Shown piece after piece: positions 44,812-55,069 of a DNA stretch of 64,000 bases. This stretch comes from an uncultured Oscillospiraceae bacterium (lineage in GTDB: Bacteria > Bacillota > Clostridia > Oscillospirales > Oscillospiraceae). The stretch is taken from the NCBI GenBank assembly GCA_934591635.1, contig CAKTPI010000008.1, positions 1-64,000 on the forward strand, read 5' to 3'. The position numbers and the translations under genes were made by a program. A model generated the notes under the pieces. That model made no database searches and was not told the DNA's origin. It was given only the letters and a program-made list of their open reading frames with translations. Position 1 is the stretch's first letter, and every line of letters begins with the position of its first letter.

Positions 44812-45531
44812 ATGCAGAAAGCAATCATCGGCAAAAAAGTGGGCATGACCCAGATCTTCGATGAGAGCGGCAAGGTAATCCCTGTTACCGTTGTGGAAGC
44901 AGGCCCCTGTGTCGTCACTCAGAAGAAGACCGTTGAGACCGACGGCTACACTGCCGTCCAGCTGGGCTTCGGCGATGTCAAAGAGTCCAAGCTGAGCAAG
45001 CCTGAGGCAGGCCACCTGAAGAAGGCTGGCGTTGCCCCCAAGAAGTACCTGAAGGAGTTCAAGCTTGACGATGCTGACAACATGAACGTTGGCGACGAGA
45101 TCAAGGCTGACACCTTCGCTGCCGGCGACAAGATCGACGTGACCGGCATCACCAAGGGCCACGGCTACCAGGGCGTTGTCAAGCGCTATGGCGCAGGCCG
45201 CACTCCCATGACTCACGGCGGCGGCCCTGTCCACCGTCATGCAGGCTCCATGGGCGCCTCCTCTCACCAGTCCCGCATTTTCCCGGGTAAGATCGGCGCA
45301 GGCCAGATGGGCTGCACCCAGGTCACCATCGAGAACCTGGACATCGTGAAGGTGGATGCTGAGCTGAACATGATCGTTGTTCGCGGCGCAATTCCCGGCC
45401 CCAAGGGCGGCCTGGTGTACCTGCGCAACACCGTGAAGAACTTCAAGGTCAAGAACGTCGAGACCAGCATCAGCAAGAACCCGCAGAAGGCTTCCGGCAG
45501 AAATCCCCAGAAGGCTTCCGCAAGAGGCTAA
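44812..45531 (+). CDS. rplC: 50S ribosomal protein uL3
   Basis: 239 residues; early assembly protein near the peptidyl-transferase centre. [29 protein letters not shown] and the long loop [24 protein letters not shown] are hallmark. It is about 30 residues longer than the usual form: the tail contains two near-copies of N-P-Q-K-A-S. The ATG after AAAGGAG was chosen; the longer frame adds 14 residues without a ribosome binding site. Confidence 0.97.
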   Translation: MQKAIIGKKVGMTQIFDESGKVIPVTVVEAGPCVVTQKKTVETDGYTAVQLGFGDVKESKLSKPEAGHLKKAGVAPKKYLKEFKLDDADNMNVGDEIKADTFAAGDKIDVTGITKGHGYQGVVKRYGAGRTPMTHGGGPVHRHAGSMGASSHQSRIFPGKIGAGQMGCTQVTIENLDIVKVDAELNMIVVRGAIPGPKGGLVYLRNTVKNFKVKNVETSISKNPQKASGRNPQKASARG

Positions 45532-45550
45532 GGAAAGGAGATCTTAAATC

Positions 45551-46171
45551 ATGCTTACGAAAGTTTACAATATGGCTGGCAAGCAGGTTGGCGAGATCGA
45601 ACTGCCCGAAGCTGTGTTCGGCGTTGAGCCCAACGCTGCTGTCGTTCACGACGCAGTCAAGAATCATCTGGCCAACAAGCGTCAGGGCACTCAGAGCGCT
45701 CTGACCCGCGCTGAGGTTTCCGGCGGTGGCCGCAAGCCTTGGCGTCAGAAGGGCACCGGCCGCGCCCGTCAGGGCAGCACCCGGGCTCCTCAGTGGACCC
45801 ATGGCGGTATCGTGTTCGCTCCCAAGCCCCGCGACTACAGCTACACCATGAACAAGAAGGCAAAGCGCCTGGCTCTGAAGAGCGTCCTGAGCGCCAAGGC
45901 TTCCGAGGCTTCTGTGGTGGTTATCGATGCCATCAAGATGGCTGCACCCAAGACCAAGGAATTCGCTGCATTCCTGAATAACGTCGGCTGCTCCACCAAG
46001 ACTTTGGTGGTGACCGCTGAGGCTGATCAGAACGTTGTGAAGTCCGGCCGCAACATCGCCGGCTGCCAGGTCACCTTCGCCAACCTGCTGAACGTGTACG
46101 ACGTGCTGAACGCCGACAAGCTGGTTGTCGATCAGGCTTCCCTGGCCAAGATCGTGGAGGTATTCGCCTAA
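45551..46171 (+). CDS. rplD: 50S ribosomal protein uL4
   Basis: 206 residues, lining the exit tunnel. [20 protein letters not shown] opens it, and the extended loop [26 protein letters not shown] reaches the tunnel. In some bacteria uL4 represses its own operon; no matching leader was identified here. AAAGGAG precedes the ATG, and its stop shares one base with the rplW start. Confidence 0.98.
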   Translation: MLTKVYNMAGKQVGEIELPEAVFGVEPNAAVVHDAVKNHLANKRQGTQSALTRAEVSGGGRKPWRQKGTGRARQGSTRAPQWTHGGIVFAPKPRDYSYTMNKKAKRLALKSVLSAKASEASVVVIDAIKMAAPKTKEFAAFLNNVGCSTKTLVVTAEADQNVVKSGRNIAGCQVTFANLLNVYDVLNADKLVVDQASLAKIVEVFA

Positions 46172-46467
46172 TGAAGAACGTTTACGATATCATCAGAAGA
46201 CCTGTTATCACCGAGCAGTCCATGGAGTCTGTCGCTGATAAGAAGTATGTCTTCATGGTCGATGTGGATTCCAACAAGACCGAAATCAAGGCCGCTGTTG
46301 AAGAAGTGTTCGGCGTAAAGGTTGCAAAGGTCAACACCGTCCGGATGCAGGGCAAGGTCAAGCGCACCGGCGCTTATCCTGCCGGCAAGCGTGCTGAGTA
46401 CAAGAAGGCAATCGTCACCCTGACTGCTGACTCCAAGACCATCGAGTTCTTCGAGGGTATGGTCTAA
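46171..46467 (+). CDS. rplW: 50S ribosomal protein uL23
   Basis: 98 residues at the tunnel exit, the docking site for trigger factor and [43 protein letters not shown] and [12 protein letters not shown] are typical. The ATG shares one base with the rplD TAA, a coupled start. Confidence 0.97.
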   Translation: MKNVYDIIRRPVITEQSMESVADKKYVFMVDVDSNKTEIKAAVEEVFGVKVAKVNTVRMQGKVKRTGAYPAGKRAEYKKAIVTLTADSKTIEFFEGMV

Positions 46468-46496
46468 ACCAAATCTCAAAAAGGAGAGAAACGCAA

Positions 46497-47333
46497 ATGG
46501 CTATTAAAACTTTCAAGCCTTACACCCCGGCCCGCAGAAATATGACTGTTTCTGCTTTCGACGGTGTGGATAAGAAGGCAAAACCTGAGCGTAGCCTGGT
46601 TGAGACCCTCAAGAAGAATGCAGGTCGCAACTCCTACGGTCACATTACCGTCCGCCATAAGGGCGGCGGCAACAAGCGGAAGTACCGTATCATCGATTTC
46701 AAGCGCCAGAAGCTGGATATGCCCGCTACTGTGCAGCGCATCGAGTACGACCCCAACCGCTCCGCTTTCATTGCGCTGATCAAGTACGAGGATGAAACCC
46801 TGAGCTACATCCTGGCTCCTTACGGCCTGAATGTGGGCGACCAGGTGGTCTCCTCTGCTGCCGCTGATATCAAGCCCGGCAACTGCCTGCCCATCGCAAA
46901 TATCCCTGTCGGTACCATCATCCACAATGTGGAGCTGCAGCCCGGCCACGGTGCTCAGCTGGTTCGTGCCGCCGGTGGTGCCGCGCAGCTGATGGCAAAG
47001 GAAGGCGAGCTGGCTCAGGTTCGTCTGCCCTCCGGCGAGGTTCGCTACGTCCGCATGAACTGCACTGCCTGCATCGGTCAGGTGGGCAACCTGGACCACG
47101 AGAACGTCCACATCGGTAAGGCTGGCCGTACCCGCCATATGGGTATTCGCCCCACCGTCCGTGGTTCCGTCATGAACCCCAACGACCATCCTCACGGTGG
47201 TGGCGAGGGCCGCGCACCTGTCGGCCGTCCCGGCCCTGTGACTCCTTGGGGCAAGCCCGCTATGGGTTACAAGACTCGTAAGACAAAGAACCGTACCAAT
47301 AAGTTCATTGTCAAGCGCAGAAACAGCAAGTAA
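46497..47333 (+). CDS. rplB: 50S ribosomal protein uL2
   Basis: 278 residues, needed for subunit joining and peptidyl transfer. The N-terminal [18 protein letters not shown], the RNA-binding [17 protein letters not shown] and the C-terminal [27 protein letters not shown] (with the conserved His) are complete. AAAGGAGAG lies before the ATG. Confidence 0.98.
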   Translation: MAIKTFKPYTPARRNMTVSAFDGVDKKAKPERSLVETLKKNAGRNSYGHITVRHKGGGNKRKYRIIDFKRQKLDMPATVQRIEYDPNRSAFIALIKYEDETLSYILAPYGLNVGDQVVSSAAADIKPGNCLPIANIPVGTIIHNVELQPGHGAQLVRAAGGAAQLMAKEGELAQVRLPSGEVRYVRMNCTACIGQVGNLDHENVHIGKAGRTRHMGIRPTVRGSVMNPNDHPHGGGEGRAPVGRPGPVTPWGKPAMGYKTRKTKNRTNKFIVKRRNSK

Positions 47334-47345
47334 GGAGGAAATGAA

Positions 47346-47624
47346 ATGAGCAGAAGTATCAAAAAGGGCCCTTTCGTAGCTCCCGAGCTGTATAAGCGCG
47401 TTGAGGAGCTGAACAAGGCCGGTGAAAAGAAGGTTCTGAAGACCTGGTCCAGAGCCTCCACCATTTTCCCCTCCTTTGTCGGTCACACCATCGCTGTCCA
47501 TGACGGCCGCAAGCATGTTCCCGTCTATATCACCGAGGATATGGTCGGCCACAAGCTGGGCGAGTTCGTTCCTACCAGAACCTTCCGGGGTCACTCTGGC
47601 AGCAAGACCGCAAATACCAAGTAA
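47346..47624 (+). CDS. rpsS: 30S ribosomal protein uS19
   Basis: 92 residues of the 30S head, contacting uS13. [45 protein letters not shown] and [15 protein letters not shown] are hallmark. AAGGAGG overlaps the end of rplB. Confidence 0.98.
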   Translation: MSRSIKKGPFVAPELYKRVEELNKAGEKKVLKTWSRASTIFPSFVGHTIAVHDGRKHVPVYITEDMVGHKLGEFVPTRTFRGHSGSKTANTK

Positions 47625-47636
47625 GGAGGTACGAAA

Positions 47637-47972
47637 ATGGAAGCATTTGCACATGTTAAGTACGTCCGCATGTCCCCCCGCAAGGTCAAGCTGGTTTGCG
47701 ACATGATCCGGGGCAAGGACGTGAAGACCGCTGCCGCGTACCTGAGCAACACCTCCAAGGCTGCCTGCGAGCCCATGGCCAAGCTGCTGAAGAGTGCCGT
47801 TGCAAACGCCGAGCACAATCACGAAATGAACGCTGAGAACCTGTACGTCTCCACTGTTGTTGCAAATCCCGGCCCCATCCTGAAGCGCGGCCGCATCGCA
47901 TCCCGCCGTGGTTTCGTTCGGATCAATAAGAGAACCACTCACATCACCATCGGTGTGAGCGAGAAGGCTTAA
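47637..47972 (+). CDS. rplV: 50S ribosomal protein uL22
   Basis: 111 residues with a tunnel-reaching hairpin. [20 protein letters not shown] and the C-terminal [27 protein letters not shown] are diagnostic. AAGGAGGT follows the rpsS stop directly. Confidence 0.97.
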   Translation: MEAFAHVKYVRMSPRKVKLVCDMIRGKDVKTAAAYLSNTSKAACEPMAKLLKSAVANAEHNHEMNAENLYVSTVVANPGPILKRGRIASRRGFVRINKRTTHITIGVSEKA

Positions 47973-47985
47973 TCAGGAGGTAGCT

Positions 47986-48759
47986 ATGGGACAGAAAGTT
48001 AATCCCCATGGACTGCGGGTTGGCGTTATCAAGGATTGGGATTCCCACTGGTACGCCCGCGAGGATCAGGTCGGTGACCTGATCGTCGAAGACTACAATA
48101 TCCGTAAGTATTTGAAGAACAAGCTGTATGCCGCCGGCATCGCAAAGATCGAGATCGAGCGTTCCAACGGCAAGGTGAAGATCAACATCCACTGCTCCCG
48201 CCCTGGCGTGGTCATCGGTAAGGCTGGTGCCGAAATCGAGAACCTGCGCAAGGATGTGGAGAAGAAGCTGGGCAAGAGCGTCAACCTGAACATTGTTGAG
48301 GTTCGCTCTCCTGACCTGAATGCACAACTGGTCGCCGAGAACATCGCACAGCAGCTGGAGAAGCGTATCTCCTTCCGCCGCGCCATGAAGAAGGCCATGC
48401 AGCAGGCTACCCGTCTGGGTGCCAAGGGCATCAAGGTCACCTGCGGCGGCCGCCTGGGCGGTGCCGAAATCGCCCGCTCCGAGAGCTATCATGAGGGCAC
48501 CATCCCCCTGCAGACCATCCGTGCCGACATCGAGTACGGCTTCGCTGAGGCTGCCACCACCTACGGCCGCATCGGCGTGAAGGTCTGGATTTACAAGGGC
48601 GAGGTCCTGAACACCACCCTGCGTGCCGCCGCTCCCGAACCCGCTCCCCGTGAGCGCCGTGAGCGCCGTGGCAATGGCGATCGCCGTGGCAACGGTGAGC
48701 GTCGTGAGCGCCGCAGCGGTGATCGTCCCAATAACCGCAGAGAAGGAGGTAACCGCTAA
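47986..48759 (+). CDS. rpsC: 30S ribosomal protein uS3 with Arg-rich tail
   Basis: 257 residues. [22 protein letters not shown] starts it, the KH domain has the [16 protein letters not shown] loop, and the C-domain [12 protein letters not shown] follows. Residues after about 215 form an Arg/Glu/Gly-rich tail built of R-E-R-R and G-N-G-D-R-R units, making the protein about 35 residues longer than usual. Its TAA shares one base with the rplP ATG. Confidence 0.97.
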   Translation: MGQKVNPHGLRVGVIKDWDSHWYAREDQVGDLIVEDYNIRKYLKNKLYAAGIAKIEIERSNGKVKINIHCSRPGVVIGKAGAEIENLRKDVEKKLGKSVNLNIVEVRSPDLNAQLVAENIAQQLEKRISFRRAMKKAMQQATRLGAKGIKVTCGGRLGGAEIARSESYHEGTIPLQTIRADIEYGFAEAATTYGRIGVKVWIYKGEVLNTTLRAAAPEPAPRERRERRGNGDRRGNGERRERRSGDRPNNRREGGNR

Positions 48760-49190
48760 TGCTGCTGCCTAAAAGAGCAAAGTACCGCAAGGTTCAGCGT
48801 GGCCGTATGACCGGCGCTGCCTCCCGCGGCAATAAGGTTTCCTACGGTGAGTACGGCATCCAGGCCCTGGAGCCCGGCTGGATCACCGGCAACCAGATTG
48901 AAGCAGCCCGTATCGCTATGACCCGCTACACCAAGCGTGGCGGTAAGGTCTGGATTAAGATTTTCCCCGACAAGCCTTATTCCAAGAAGGGCCTGGGCAC
49001 CCGTATGGGTTCCGGTAAAGGCGCTCCTGAAGGCTGGGTTGCAGTCGTTAAGAATCAGAAGGTGATGTTCGAGATTGGCGGCGTTACAGAGGATGTGGCC
49101 CGCGAGGCTCTGCGTCTGGCTCAGCACAAGCTGCCCATCAAGACTCGCATCGTCACCAAGGAAGTCGAAACTGAGATTGGTGGTGAATAA
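48759..49190 (+). CDS. rplP: 50S ribosomal protein uL16
   Basis: 143 residues; a late-assembling protein that positions the A-site t[66 protein letters not shown] are all typical. The start shares a base with the rpsC stop and its own TAA with the rpmC ATG. Confidence 0.98.
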   Translation: MLLPKRAKYRKVQRGRMTGAASRGNKVSYGEYGIQALEPGWITGNQIEAARIAMTRYTKRGGKVWIKIFPDKPYSKKGLGTRMGSGKGAPEGWVAVVKNQKVMFEIGGVTEDVAREALRLAQHKLPIKTRIVTKEVETEIGGE

Positions 49191-49387
49191 TGATGAAGGC
49201 AAAAGAACTCAAGAACCTGTCCGCCGAAGAGCTGGCTAAGAAGCTGGACGAGCTGAAGAAGGACCTGTTCATGCTGAGAATGCAGCATGCGACCAATCAG
49301 CTGGACAATCCCATGCGTCTGAACGCCGTGAAAAAGGACATTGCCCGCATCAAGACCATTATTCGTGAGAAAGAGACCAACGTCTGA
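49190..49387 (+). CDS. rpmC: 50S ribosomal protein uL29
   Basis: 65-residue helical protein near the tunnel exit. [31 protein letters not shown] and the end [21 protein letters not shown] fit the family. It begins with two ATG codons; the first overlaps the rplP stop. Confidence 0.95.
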   Translation: MMKAKELKNLSAEELAKKLDELKKDLFMLRMQHATNQLDNPMRLNAVKKDIARIKTIIREKETNV

Positions 49388-49401
49388 GGAGGTAAGCGAT
49401 T

Positions 49402-49665
49402 ATGACTGAAAATACCAGAGCTTTCCGCAAAACCAGAATTGGTCAGGTTGTCTCCGATAAGATGGACAAGACCATTGTGGTTGCGATCGAGGATAGCGTG
49501 CAGCATCCTCTGTACAAGAAGACCATGAAGCGGACCTACAAGCTGAAGGCCCACGATGAGAACAACGAGTGCGGCATCGGCGATACCGTTGAGGTCATGG
49601 AGACCCGTCCCCTGTCCAAGGACAAGAGATGGAGACTCACCAGAATTATTGAAAAGGCGAAGTAA
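49402..49665 (+). CDS. rpsQ: 30S ribosomal protein uS17
   Basis: 87-residue OB-fold protein of the 30S body. [42 protein letters not shown] and [13 protein letters not shown] are diagnostic. GAGGAGG lies upstream. Confidence 0.97.
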   Translation: MTENTRAFRKTRIGQVVSDKMDKTIVVAIEDSVQHPLYKKTMKRTYKLKAHDENNECGIGDTVEVMETRPLSKDKRWRLTRIIEKAK

Positions 49666-49679
49666 GGAGGTCGGCGTAA

Positions 49680-50048
49680 ATGATTCAGCAGGAAAGCTAT
49701 CTGAAGGTTGCCGACAATACCGGCGCCAAGGAAATCCACTGCATCCGCGTCCTGGGCGGCTCCAAGCGGAAGTTCGGCAACATCGGTGATGTGATTGTTG
49801 CTTCCGTTCGGAAAGCTGCTCCCGGCGGCACGGTGAAGAAGGGCGAAGTCGTCAAGGCCGTCATCGTCCGTACCAAGCGGGGTGTCCGTCGTGAGGACGG
49901 CAGCTATGTCCGCTTTGATGAGAACGCTGCTGTTATCATCAAGGAGGATAAGAACCCCAAGGGTACCCGTATCTTTGGACCGGTGGCACGTGAGCTGCGT
50001 GAGAAGGATTTCATGAAGATCCTGTCTCTGGCTCCCGAAGTCATTTAA
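49680..50048 (+). CDS. rplN: 50S ribosomal protein uL14
   Basis: 122 residues at the subunit interface. [28 protein letters not shown] and [20 protein letters not shown], then [28 protein letters not shown], are the standard sequence. It is the first of the genes often grouped as the spc operon; no promoter is visible here, so the S10 transcript probably reads through. Confidence 0.98.
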   Translation: MIQQESYLKVADNTGAKEIHCIRVLGGSKRKFGNIGDVIVASVRKAAPGGTVKKGEVVKAVIVRTKRGVRREDGSYVRFDENAAVIIKEDKNPKGTRIFGPVARELREKDFMKILSLAPEVI

Positions 50049-50063
50049 GGGGGAACCGAAGGA

Positions 50064-50369
50064 ATGAACATTAAGAAGAATGATACCGTCATCGTCCTGT
50101 CCGGCAAGGACAAGGGCGTGAAGGGCAAGGTACTGGTCGCCATGCCCGCTGAGAACAAGGTGATCGTGGAGCAGGTCAATGTGGCTGCCTGCCACACCAA
50201 GCCCCGCCGTCAGGGCGAGCAGGGTGGCATCGTCAAGCGCGAGACCCCCATCCGCTCCTGCAAGGTCGCTCTGTTCTGCCCCAAGTGCAACAAGGGCGTC
50301 CGCGTCGGCTTCAAGGTTGAGGGCGACAAGAAGACCCGCATCTGCCGCAAGTGCGGCGCCGAAATCTAA
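50064..50369 (+). CDS. rplX: 50S ribosomal protein uL24
   Basis: 101 residues; assembly initiator with a KOW motif (KKNDTVIVLSGKDKGVKGKVL). The C-terminal part carries a Cys set, FCPKCNKG and ICRKCGAEI, that could bind zinc, as in the C+ forms of this protein. GGGGGAACC precedes the ATG. Confidence 0.96.
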   Translation: MNIKKNDTVIVLSGKDKGVKGKVLVAMPAENKVIVEQVNVAACHTKPRRQGEQGGIVKRETPIRSCKVALFCPKCNKGVRVGFKVEGDKKTRICRKCGAEI

Positions 50370-50387
50370 GAGAGGAGAGATTGATTT

Positions 50388-50930
50388 ATGGCTAGCAGAC
50401 TGAAAGAAAGATATGTTGCTGAAATCGCTCCCGCTCTGAACAAGAAGTTCGGCTACAAGAGCGTTATGCAGATCCCCAAGCTGGACAAGGTGATTGTGAA
50501 CGTCGGCTGCGGCGAGAGCAAGAACAATGCTAAGGAAATCGAAGCAATCTGCAAGGATATCGCCGCCATCACCGGCCAGAAGCCCGTGACCTGCAAGGCC
50601 CGCAAGTCCGTTGCTAACTTCAAGGTCCGTGAGGGCGAAACCGTCGGCGTGAAGGTCACTCTGCGCGGCGACAAGATGTATGAGTTCCTGGACCGTCTGT
50701 TCAGCGTGGCTCTGCCCCGTGTCCGCGACTTCCGCGGCATCAGCCCCAACTCCTTCGATGGCCGCGGCAACTATGCCTTTGGCCTGAAGGAACAGCTGAT
50801 TTTCCCCGAGATCGAGTACGATAAGGTGGATAAGATCCGTGGTATGGATATCTGCATCTGCACCACTGCCACCACCGATGAGGAAGCCAAAGAGCTGTTG
50901 ACCCAGCTGGGCGCTCCCTTCAACGCTTGA
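50388..50930 (+). CDS. rplE: 50S ribosomal protein uL5
   Basis: 180 residues, binding 5S rRNA in the central protuberance. [59 protein letters not shown] and [31 protein letters not shown] are typical. AGAGGAGAG precedes the ATG. Confidence 0.98.
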   Translation: MASRLKERYVAEIAPALNKKFGYKSVMQIPKLDKVIVNVGCGESKNNAKEIEAICKDIAAITGQKPVTCKARKSVANFKVREGETVGVKVTLRGDKMYEFLDRLFSVALPRVRDFRGISPNSFDGRGNYAFGLKEQLIFPEIEYDKVDKIRGMDICICTTATTDEEAKELLTQLGAPFNA

Positions 50931-50946
50931 TTAGGAGGATTACAAC

Positions 50947-51132
50947 ATGGCCAAGAAGTCTATGATCCTGAAGCAGCAGGCTGAGCCTAAGTTCTCCAGC
51001 CGCCGCTACAACCGCTGCAAGATTTGCGGCAGACCCCATGCTTACCTGCGTGATTACGGCGTGTGCCGTATCTGCTTCCGTGAGCTGGCCTATAAGGGCC
51101 AGATTCCCGGTGTCCGTAAGGCCAGCTGGTAA
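50947..51132 (+). CDS. rpsN: 30S ribosomal protein uS14, zinc type
   Basis: 61-residue short form with the zinc knuckle C24-x2-C27 and C40-x2-C43 (RCKICGRPH and CRICFREL). The end IPGVRKASW is conserved. TTAGGAGG precedes the ATG. A 135-base gap separates it from rpsH, larger than any other within the cluster except rpsJ-rplC. Confidence 0.97.
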   Translation: MAKKSMILKQQAEPKFSSRRYNRCKICGRPHAYLRDYGVCRICFRELAYKGQIPGVRKASW

Positions 51133-51267
51133 GGTCGAATTTCTAATGTGAAAAAGATTCGGGAAGTCCTGGGAAGATGGAGGAACGCCCCGGCGGGCCT
51201 CGCATTCCCCGGATACCCCCGCGTCTTCACGGGTTAAGCCCGTAACTTCTATAAGGAGGATATTAAC

Positions 51268-51666
51268 ATGCAAATCACCGATCCCGTAGCAGATATGCTG
51301 ACCCGTATCCGGAACGCTAACTCTGCAAAGCACGAAACCGTGGATGTCCCCGCTTCCAACCTGAAGAAGTCCATTGCCCAGATTCTGCTGGACGAGGGCT
51401 ACATCAAGGCTTACACCGTTGTTGACAACGGCAACCAGGGCGTCATTCACATCACGCTCAAGTATCTGGCCAAGAAGCAGGCTGTCATTTCCGGTCTGCG
51501 CCGCGTTTCCAAGCCCGGTCTGAGAATTTACGCCGGTGCCGAGGAGCTGCCCAAGGTTCTCAAGGGCCTGGGTATTGCCATCGTCTCCACTTCCAAGGGC
51601 GTTATGACCGACAAGAAGGCTCGTGAGCTGCACATCGGCGGCGAAGTCCTGGCCTTTGTCTGGTAA
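51268..51666 (+). CDS. rpsH: 30S ribosomal protein uS8
   Basis: 132 residues; primary binder of 16S rRNA helix 21. [60 protein letters not shown] and GGEVLAFVW are standard. In enterobacteria uS8 represses the spc operon; no matching mimic was identified in the gap upstream. AAGGAGGA precedes the ATG. Confidence 0.98.
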   Translation: MQITDPVADMLTRIRNANSAKHETVDVPASNLKKSIAQILLDEGYIKAYTVVDNGNQGVIHITLKYLAKKQAVISGLRRVSKPGLRIYAGAEELPKVLKGLGIAIVSTSKGVMTDKKARELHIGGEVLAFVW

Positions 51667-51679
51667 GGAGGATTCGGAA

Positions 51680-52225
51680 ATGTCTAGAATTGGTAAGAAG
51701 CCGGTTATCATCCCGGCAAACTGCACGGTGGATATTGCCGAAGGCAATGTTGTCACCGTGAAGGGGCCCAAGGGCACCCTGACCTACACCTTCCATCCCG
51801 ATATGATCCTGAAGGTTGAGGGCAATGAGCTGATCGTTGACCGCCCTGATGAAGAGCATCTGCATAAGTCCCTGCACGGCCTGACCCGCACTCTGATCCA
51901 CAACATGGTGGAGGGCGTTGAGAAGGGCTACAGCAAGGAACTGGATGTCAACGGTGTCGGCTACCGTGCCGAGAAGAAGGGCAATCAGCTGGTTATGCGT
52001 CTGGGCTTCTCTCATGAGGTCTTCGTGGACGAGATCCCCGGCATCACCATTGAAGTTCCCAACCCCAACAAGATCATCATCCACGGCATCGACAAGCAGG
52101 CCGTCGGCCAGTTCGCCGCCGAAGTCCGTGGCAAGCGTCCCCCCGAACCCTACAAGGGCAAGGGCATCAAGTATACCACCGAAGTCATCCGCCGCAAGGT
52201 TGGTAAGACCGGTGGTAAGAAGTAA
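51680..52225 (+). CDS. rplF: 50S ribosomal protein uL6
   Basis: 181 residues at the base of the factor-binding stalk. [27 protein letters not shown] and the C-terminal [15 protein letters not shown] are diagnostic. The ATG follows AAGGAGG at the rpsH stop; a longer frame in this register overlaps rpsH and is unsupported. Confidence 0.98.
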   Translation: MSRIGKKPVIIPANCTVDIAEGNVVTVKGPKGTLTYTFHPDMILKVEGNELIVDRPDEEHLHKSLHGLTRTLIHNMVEGVEKGYSKELDVNGVGYRAEKKGNQLVMRLGFSHEVFVDEIPGITIEVPNPNKIIIHGIDKQAVGQFAAEVRGKRPPEPYKGKGIKYTTEVIRRKVGKTGGKK

Positions 52226-52240
52226 TGGAGGTGTGCCGAA

Positions 52241-52600
52241 ATGGTCAGCAGAATCAATAAGAAAGCAATGCGCCTGAAGCGGCATGTCCGCGTTCGTGGC
52301 AAGGTCTCCGGCACTCCTGAGCGTCCCCGTCTGAACGTGTTCCGCAGCAATGCGAACATCTACGCGCAGATTATCGACGACGTGAACGGCGTAACGCTTG
52401 TTTCCGCCAATACGCTGGAGAAAGAATTTGAAGGCGCCACCGGCAACTGCGAAGCTGCCAAGAAGGTTGGCACCGTCCTGGCCGAGCGTGCCAAGGCAAA
52501 GGGCATCGAAGAGGTTGTCTTCGACCGCGGCGGTTATGTGTACCATGGCCGTGTGGCTGCCCTGGCCGAGGGTGCCCGCGAAGGCGGACTTCAGTTCTAA
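52241..52600 (+). CDS. rplR: 50S ribosomal protein uL18
   Basis: 119 residues, binding 5S rRNA with uL5. [40 protein letters not shown] and [24 protein letters not shown] are typical. Spacing to rplF is 15 bases, with GGAGGT before the ATG. Confidence 0.98.
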   Translation: MVSRINKKAMRLKRHVRVRGKVSGTPERPRLNVFRSNANIYAQIIDDVNGVTLVSANTLEKEFEGATGNCEAAKKVGTVLAERAKAKGIEEVVFDRGGYVYHGRVAALAEGAREGGLQF

Positions 52601-52618
52601 GGTTGAGGAGGAAAAGAA

Positions 52619-53125
52619 ATGGCTTACAATAAGACTCCTAACAATGAAGCTTCCGAGCTCATTGAGAAGGTCGTTTACCTGAACCGTGTCAGCAAGACCG
52701 TTAAGGGCGGCCGTGTCATGAAGTTCTCCGCTCTGGTGGTTGTCGGTGACGGCAAGGGTACCGTTGGCTACGGCCTGGGTAAGGCTGCTGAGGTTTCCGA
52801 GGCTATTCTGAAGGGCATCGCTGATGCCAAGAAGAACATGGTCAAGGTTTCCCTGGCTGGCAATACCATTCCCCATGATGTCATCGGCATCTTCGGCGCC
52901 GGCACTGTCATGCTCAAGCCCGCCCCTGAAGGCACCGGTGTTATCGCCGGCGGCGCTGTCCGTGCTGTCATGGAAGCTGTCGGTATCAAGAACATCTGCG
53001 CAAAGTGCCTGCGTTCCAACAACCCTCAGAACGTGGTCAAGGCTACCATGGCTGGCCTGACTTCCCTGCGTTCTCCTGAGCAGGTTGCTGCGATCCGCGG
53101 TAAGAGCGTGGAAGAAATTGTGTAA
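52619..53125 (+). CDS. rpsE: 30S ribosomal protein uS5
   Basis: 168 residues; involved in decoding accuracy and mRNA unwinding. [42 protein letters not shown] and the loop [22 protein letters not shown] are standard. GGAGGAAAAG precedes the ATG. Confidence 0.98.
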   Translation: MAYNKTPNNEASELIEKVVYLNRVSKTVKGGRVMKFSALVVVGDGKGTVGYGLGKAAEVSEAILKGIADAKKNMVKVSLAGNTIPHDVIGIFGAGTVMLKPAPEGTGVIAGGAVRAVMEAVGIKNICAKCLRSNNPQNVVKATMAGLTSLRSPEQVAAIRGKSVEEIV

Positions 53126-53138
53126 GGAGGCAATTAAC

Positions 53139-53318
53139 ATGGCAAACCTGAAAATTACGCTTGTTAAGAGCCTGAACGGTCGTCTGGAGCGGCACATTGC
53201 TACCGCAAATTCCCTGGGCCTTCGCAAGATCGGCCAGGTCAGCATCCAGCCCGACAACACCCAGACCCGCGGTAAGATCGCCAAGATCGGCTATCTGCTG
53301 AAGGTTGAAGAAGTTTAA
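53139..53318 (+). CDS. rpmD: 50S ribosomal protein uL30
   Basis: 59 residues. [30 protein letters not shown] with the end [15 protein letters not shown] fits the family. AAGGAGG lies 7 bases before the ATG; a longer frame overlapping rpsE is not supported. Confidence 0.96.
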   Translation: MANLKITLVKSLNGRLERHIATANSLGLRKIGQVSIQPDNTQTRGKIAKIGYLLKVEEV

Positions 53319-53335
53319 TAAGGAGGAGAAGAAGA

Positions 53336-53776
53336 ATGAAGCTCCATGAACTCTCTCCTGTCGCAGGCTCCACTCAGGTGGGCAAGCGCAAGGGCCGCGG
53401 CACCGGTTCCGGCAACGGCAAGACCGGCGGTCGTGGTCACAAGGGCCAGAAGGCCCGTTCCGGCGGCAAGGTTCGCGTCGGTTTTGAAGGCGGCCAGATG
53501 CCTCTGGCCCGTCGTATCCCCAAGCGCGGCTTCAACAACATCTTTGCAAAGCCCCTGACCGCAGTGAACGTTAACCTGCTCAACTGCTTCGAGGACGGTG
53601 CCGTTGTGGATGCTGCTGCAATTGTCGAGGCCGGTATCGTCTCCACCTGCCCCAATGGCCTGAAGGTCCTGGGCAGCGGCGAACTGACCAAGAAGCTTAC
53701 TGTTAAGGCTGCGGCTTTCTCTGAGTCTGCTAAGGAAAAAATTGAGCAGGCAGGCGGAAAGGCCGAGGTGATCTAA
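53336..53776 (+). CDS. rplO: 50S ribosomal protein uL15
   Basis: 146 residues. [44 protein letters not shown] is the diagnostic basic, Gly-rich N-terminus. [17 protein letters not shown] and the [29 protein letters not shown]-domain follow. Its TAA touches the secY start. Confidence 0.98.
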   Translation: MKLHELSPVAGSTQVGKRKGRGTGSGNGKTGGRGHKGQKARSGGKVRVGFEGGQMPLARRIPKRGFNNIFAKPLTAVNVNLLNCFEDGAVVDAAAIVEAGIVSTCPNGLKVLGSGELTKKLTVKAAAFSESAKEKIEQAGGKAEVI

Positions 53777-55051
53777 GTGTTGCAGACACTTCGGAATGCA
53801 TGGAAAATTCCTGAACTCCGTAAAAAGGTCATCTTCACATTGTTCATCCTGCTGATCTACCGGGTGGGCAATGTGATTCCCGTTCCCTTTATTGATGTGA
53901 ACACCCTGTCTTCTTATTTTAACCAGACGCTGTCCAACACCATCCTGGGCCTGTACAATGCAATGTCCGGTTCCGCATTCTCCCGCGCCACCGTCTTTGC
54001 ACTGGGCATCCAGCCCTACATCAACGCCTCCATCATTATCCAGCTGCTGACCATTGCAATCCCTGCTCTGGAGCGGCTGGCTAAGGATGAGGGCGAGGAT
54101 GGCAAGAAGAAGATTGCGGCAATCACCCGTTATTCCACTGTCGGTCTGGGGCTGCTGATGGGCTGGGCATACTACATGATGCTCAAGAACTACAGCTCCT
54201 CCAGCTTCGCAATCATCGAAGAGACCGGCTTCCTGCCTGCACTGGTCATTATCCTGGCCTTCACCGCAGGCTCTGCCCTGGTCATGTGGCTGGGTGAGCA
54301 GATCACCGAGTTCGGCATTGGCAACGGCATCTCCATGATCCTGTTTGCCAACATCGTCTCCGGTCTGCCCTCCATGCTGTATAACCTGGTTCAGATGGCT
54401 TGGTGGAAGATCGTCATCGTCCTGGTTGGCATGGTTGCGCTGATCCTTTTCATCGTCTTTATCAACGATGCAGAGCGCCGCATCCCCATCCAGTATGCCA
54501 AGCGCGTGGTAGGCCGCAAGGTCTACGGCGGCCAGAATACCAACCTGCCCATCAAGGTGAGCATGTCCGGTGTTATGCCTGTCATCTTCGCACAGTCCAT
54601 CTGCTCCCTGCCGGCTACCATCTGCGCCTTCACCGGCAGCACCAGCGGCTGGGCCTACAAGTACCTGTGGAGCAACAACAGCGCTTTTTATGCCGTTGTT
54701 TACTTCCTGATGATTTTCTTCTTCAGCTGGTTCTACTCCACCATCCAGTATGATCCCATGGAGATTTCCAACAACCTGATGAAGAACGGTGGTTTTATCC
54801 CCGGCTTCCGCCCGGGCAAGCCTACCGCTCAGTTCATCCAGAAGGTTATCAACAAGATCGTGGTCTTTGGTGCTGTCTATCTGGGCATCGTTGCTATGCT
54901 GCCGATTATCGCAGGCGACCTGATGTCCGGCTTCAGCAGTCTGGCCATCGGCGGTACCTCCGTCATCATCGTTGTGGGTGTTGCCCTTGAGACGGTGCAG
55001 GCGCTGGAGGCACAGATGCTGATGCGTCACTACAAAGGCTTCCTGGATTAA
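53777..55051 (+). CDS. secY: Protein translocase subunit SecY
   Basis: Channel subunit of the Sec translocon, 424 residues with ten membrane helices. TLRNAWKIPELRKKVIFTLFILLIYRVGNVIPVPFID begins it. The plug-region AMSGSAFSRATVFALGIQPYINASIIIQLL and the cytosolic loop GGFIPGFRPGKPTAQFI are typical. The start is a GTG directly after the rplO stop, with GAGGTGAT upstream; the following TTG is an alternative. SecY lies between uL15 and Adk as in most Firmicutes. Confidence 0.97.
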   Translation: MLQTLRNAWKIPELRKKVIFTLFILLIYRVGNVIPVPFIDVNTLSSYFNQTLSNTILGLYNAMSGSAFSRATVFALGIQPYINASIIIQLLTIAIPALERLAKDEGEDGKKKIAAITRYSTVGLGLLMGWAYYMMLKNYSSSSFAIIEETGFLPALVIILAFTAGSALVMWLGEQITEFGIGNGISMILFANIVSGLPSMLYNLVQMAWWKIVIVLVGMVALILFIVFINDAERRIPIQYAKRVVGRKVYGGQNTNLPIKVSMSGVMPVIFAQSICSLPATICAFTGSTSGWAYKYLWSNNSAFYAVVYFLMIFFFSWFYSTIQYDPMEISNNLMKNGGFIPGFRPGKPTAQFIQKVINKIVVFGAVYLGIVAMLPIIAGDLMSGFSSLAIGGTSVIIVVGVALETVQALEAQMLMRHYKGFLD

Positions 55052-55069
55052 GCGGGAGGTATTGGCAGG

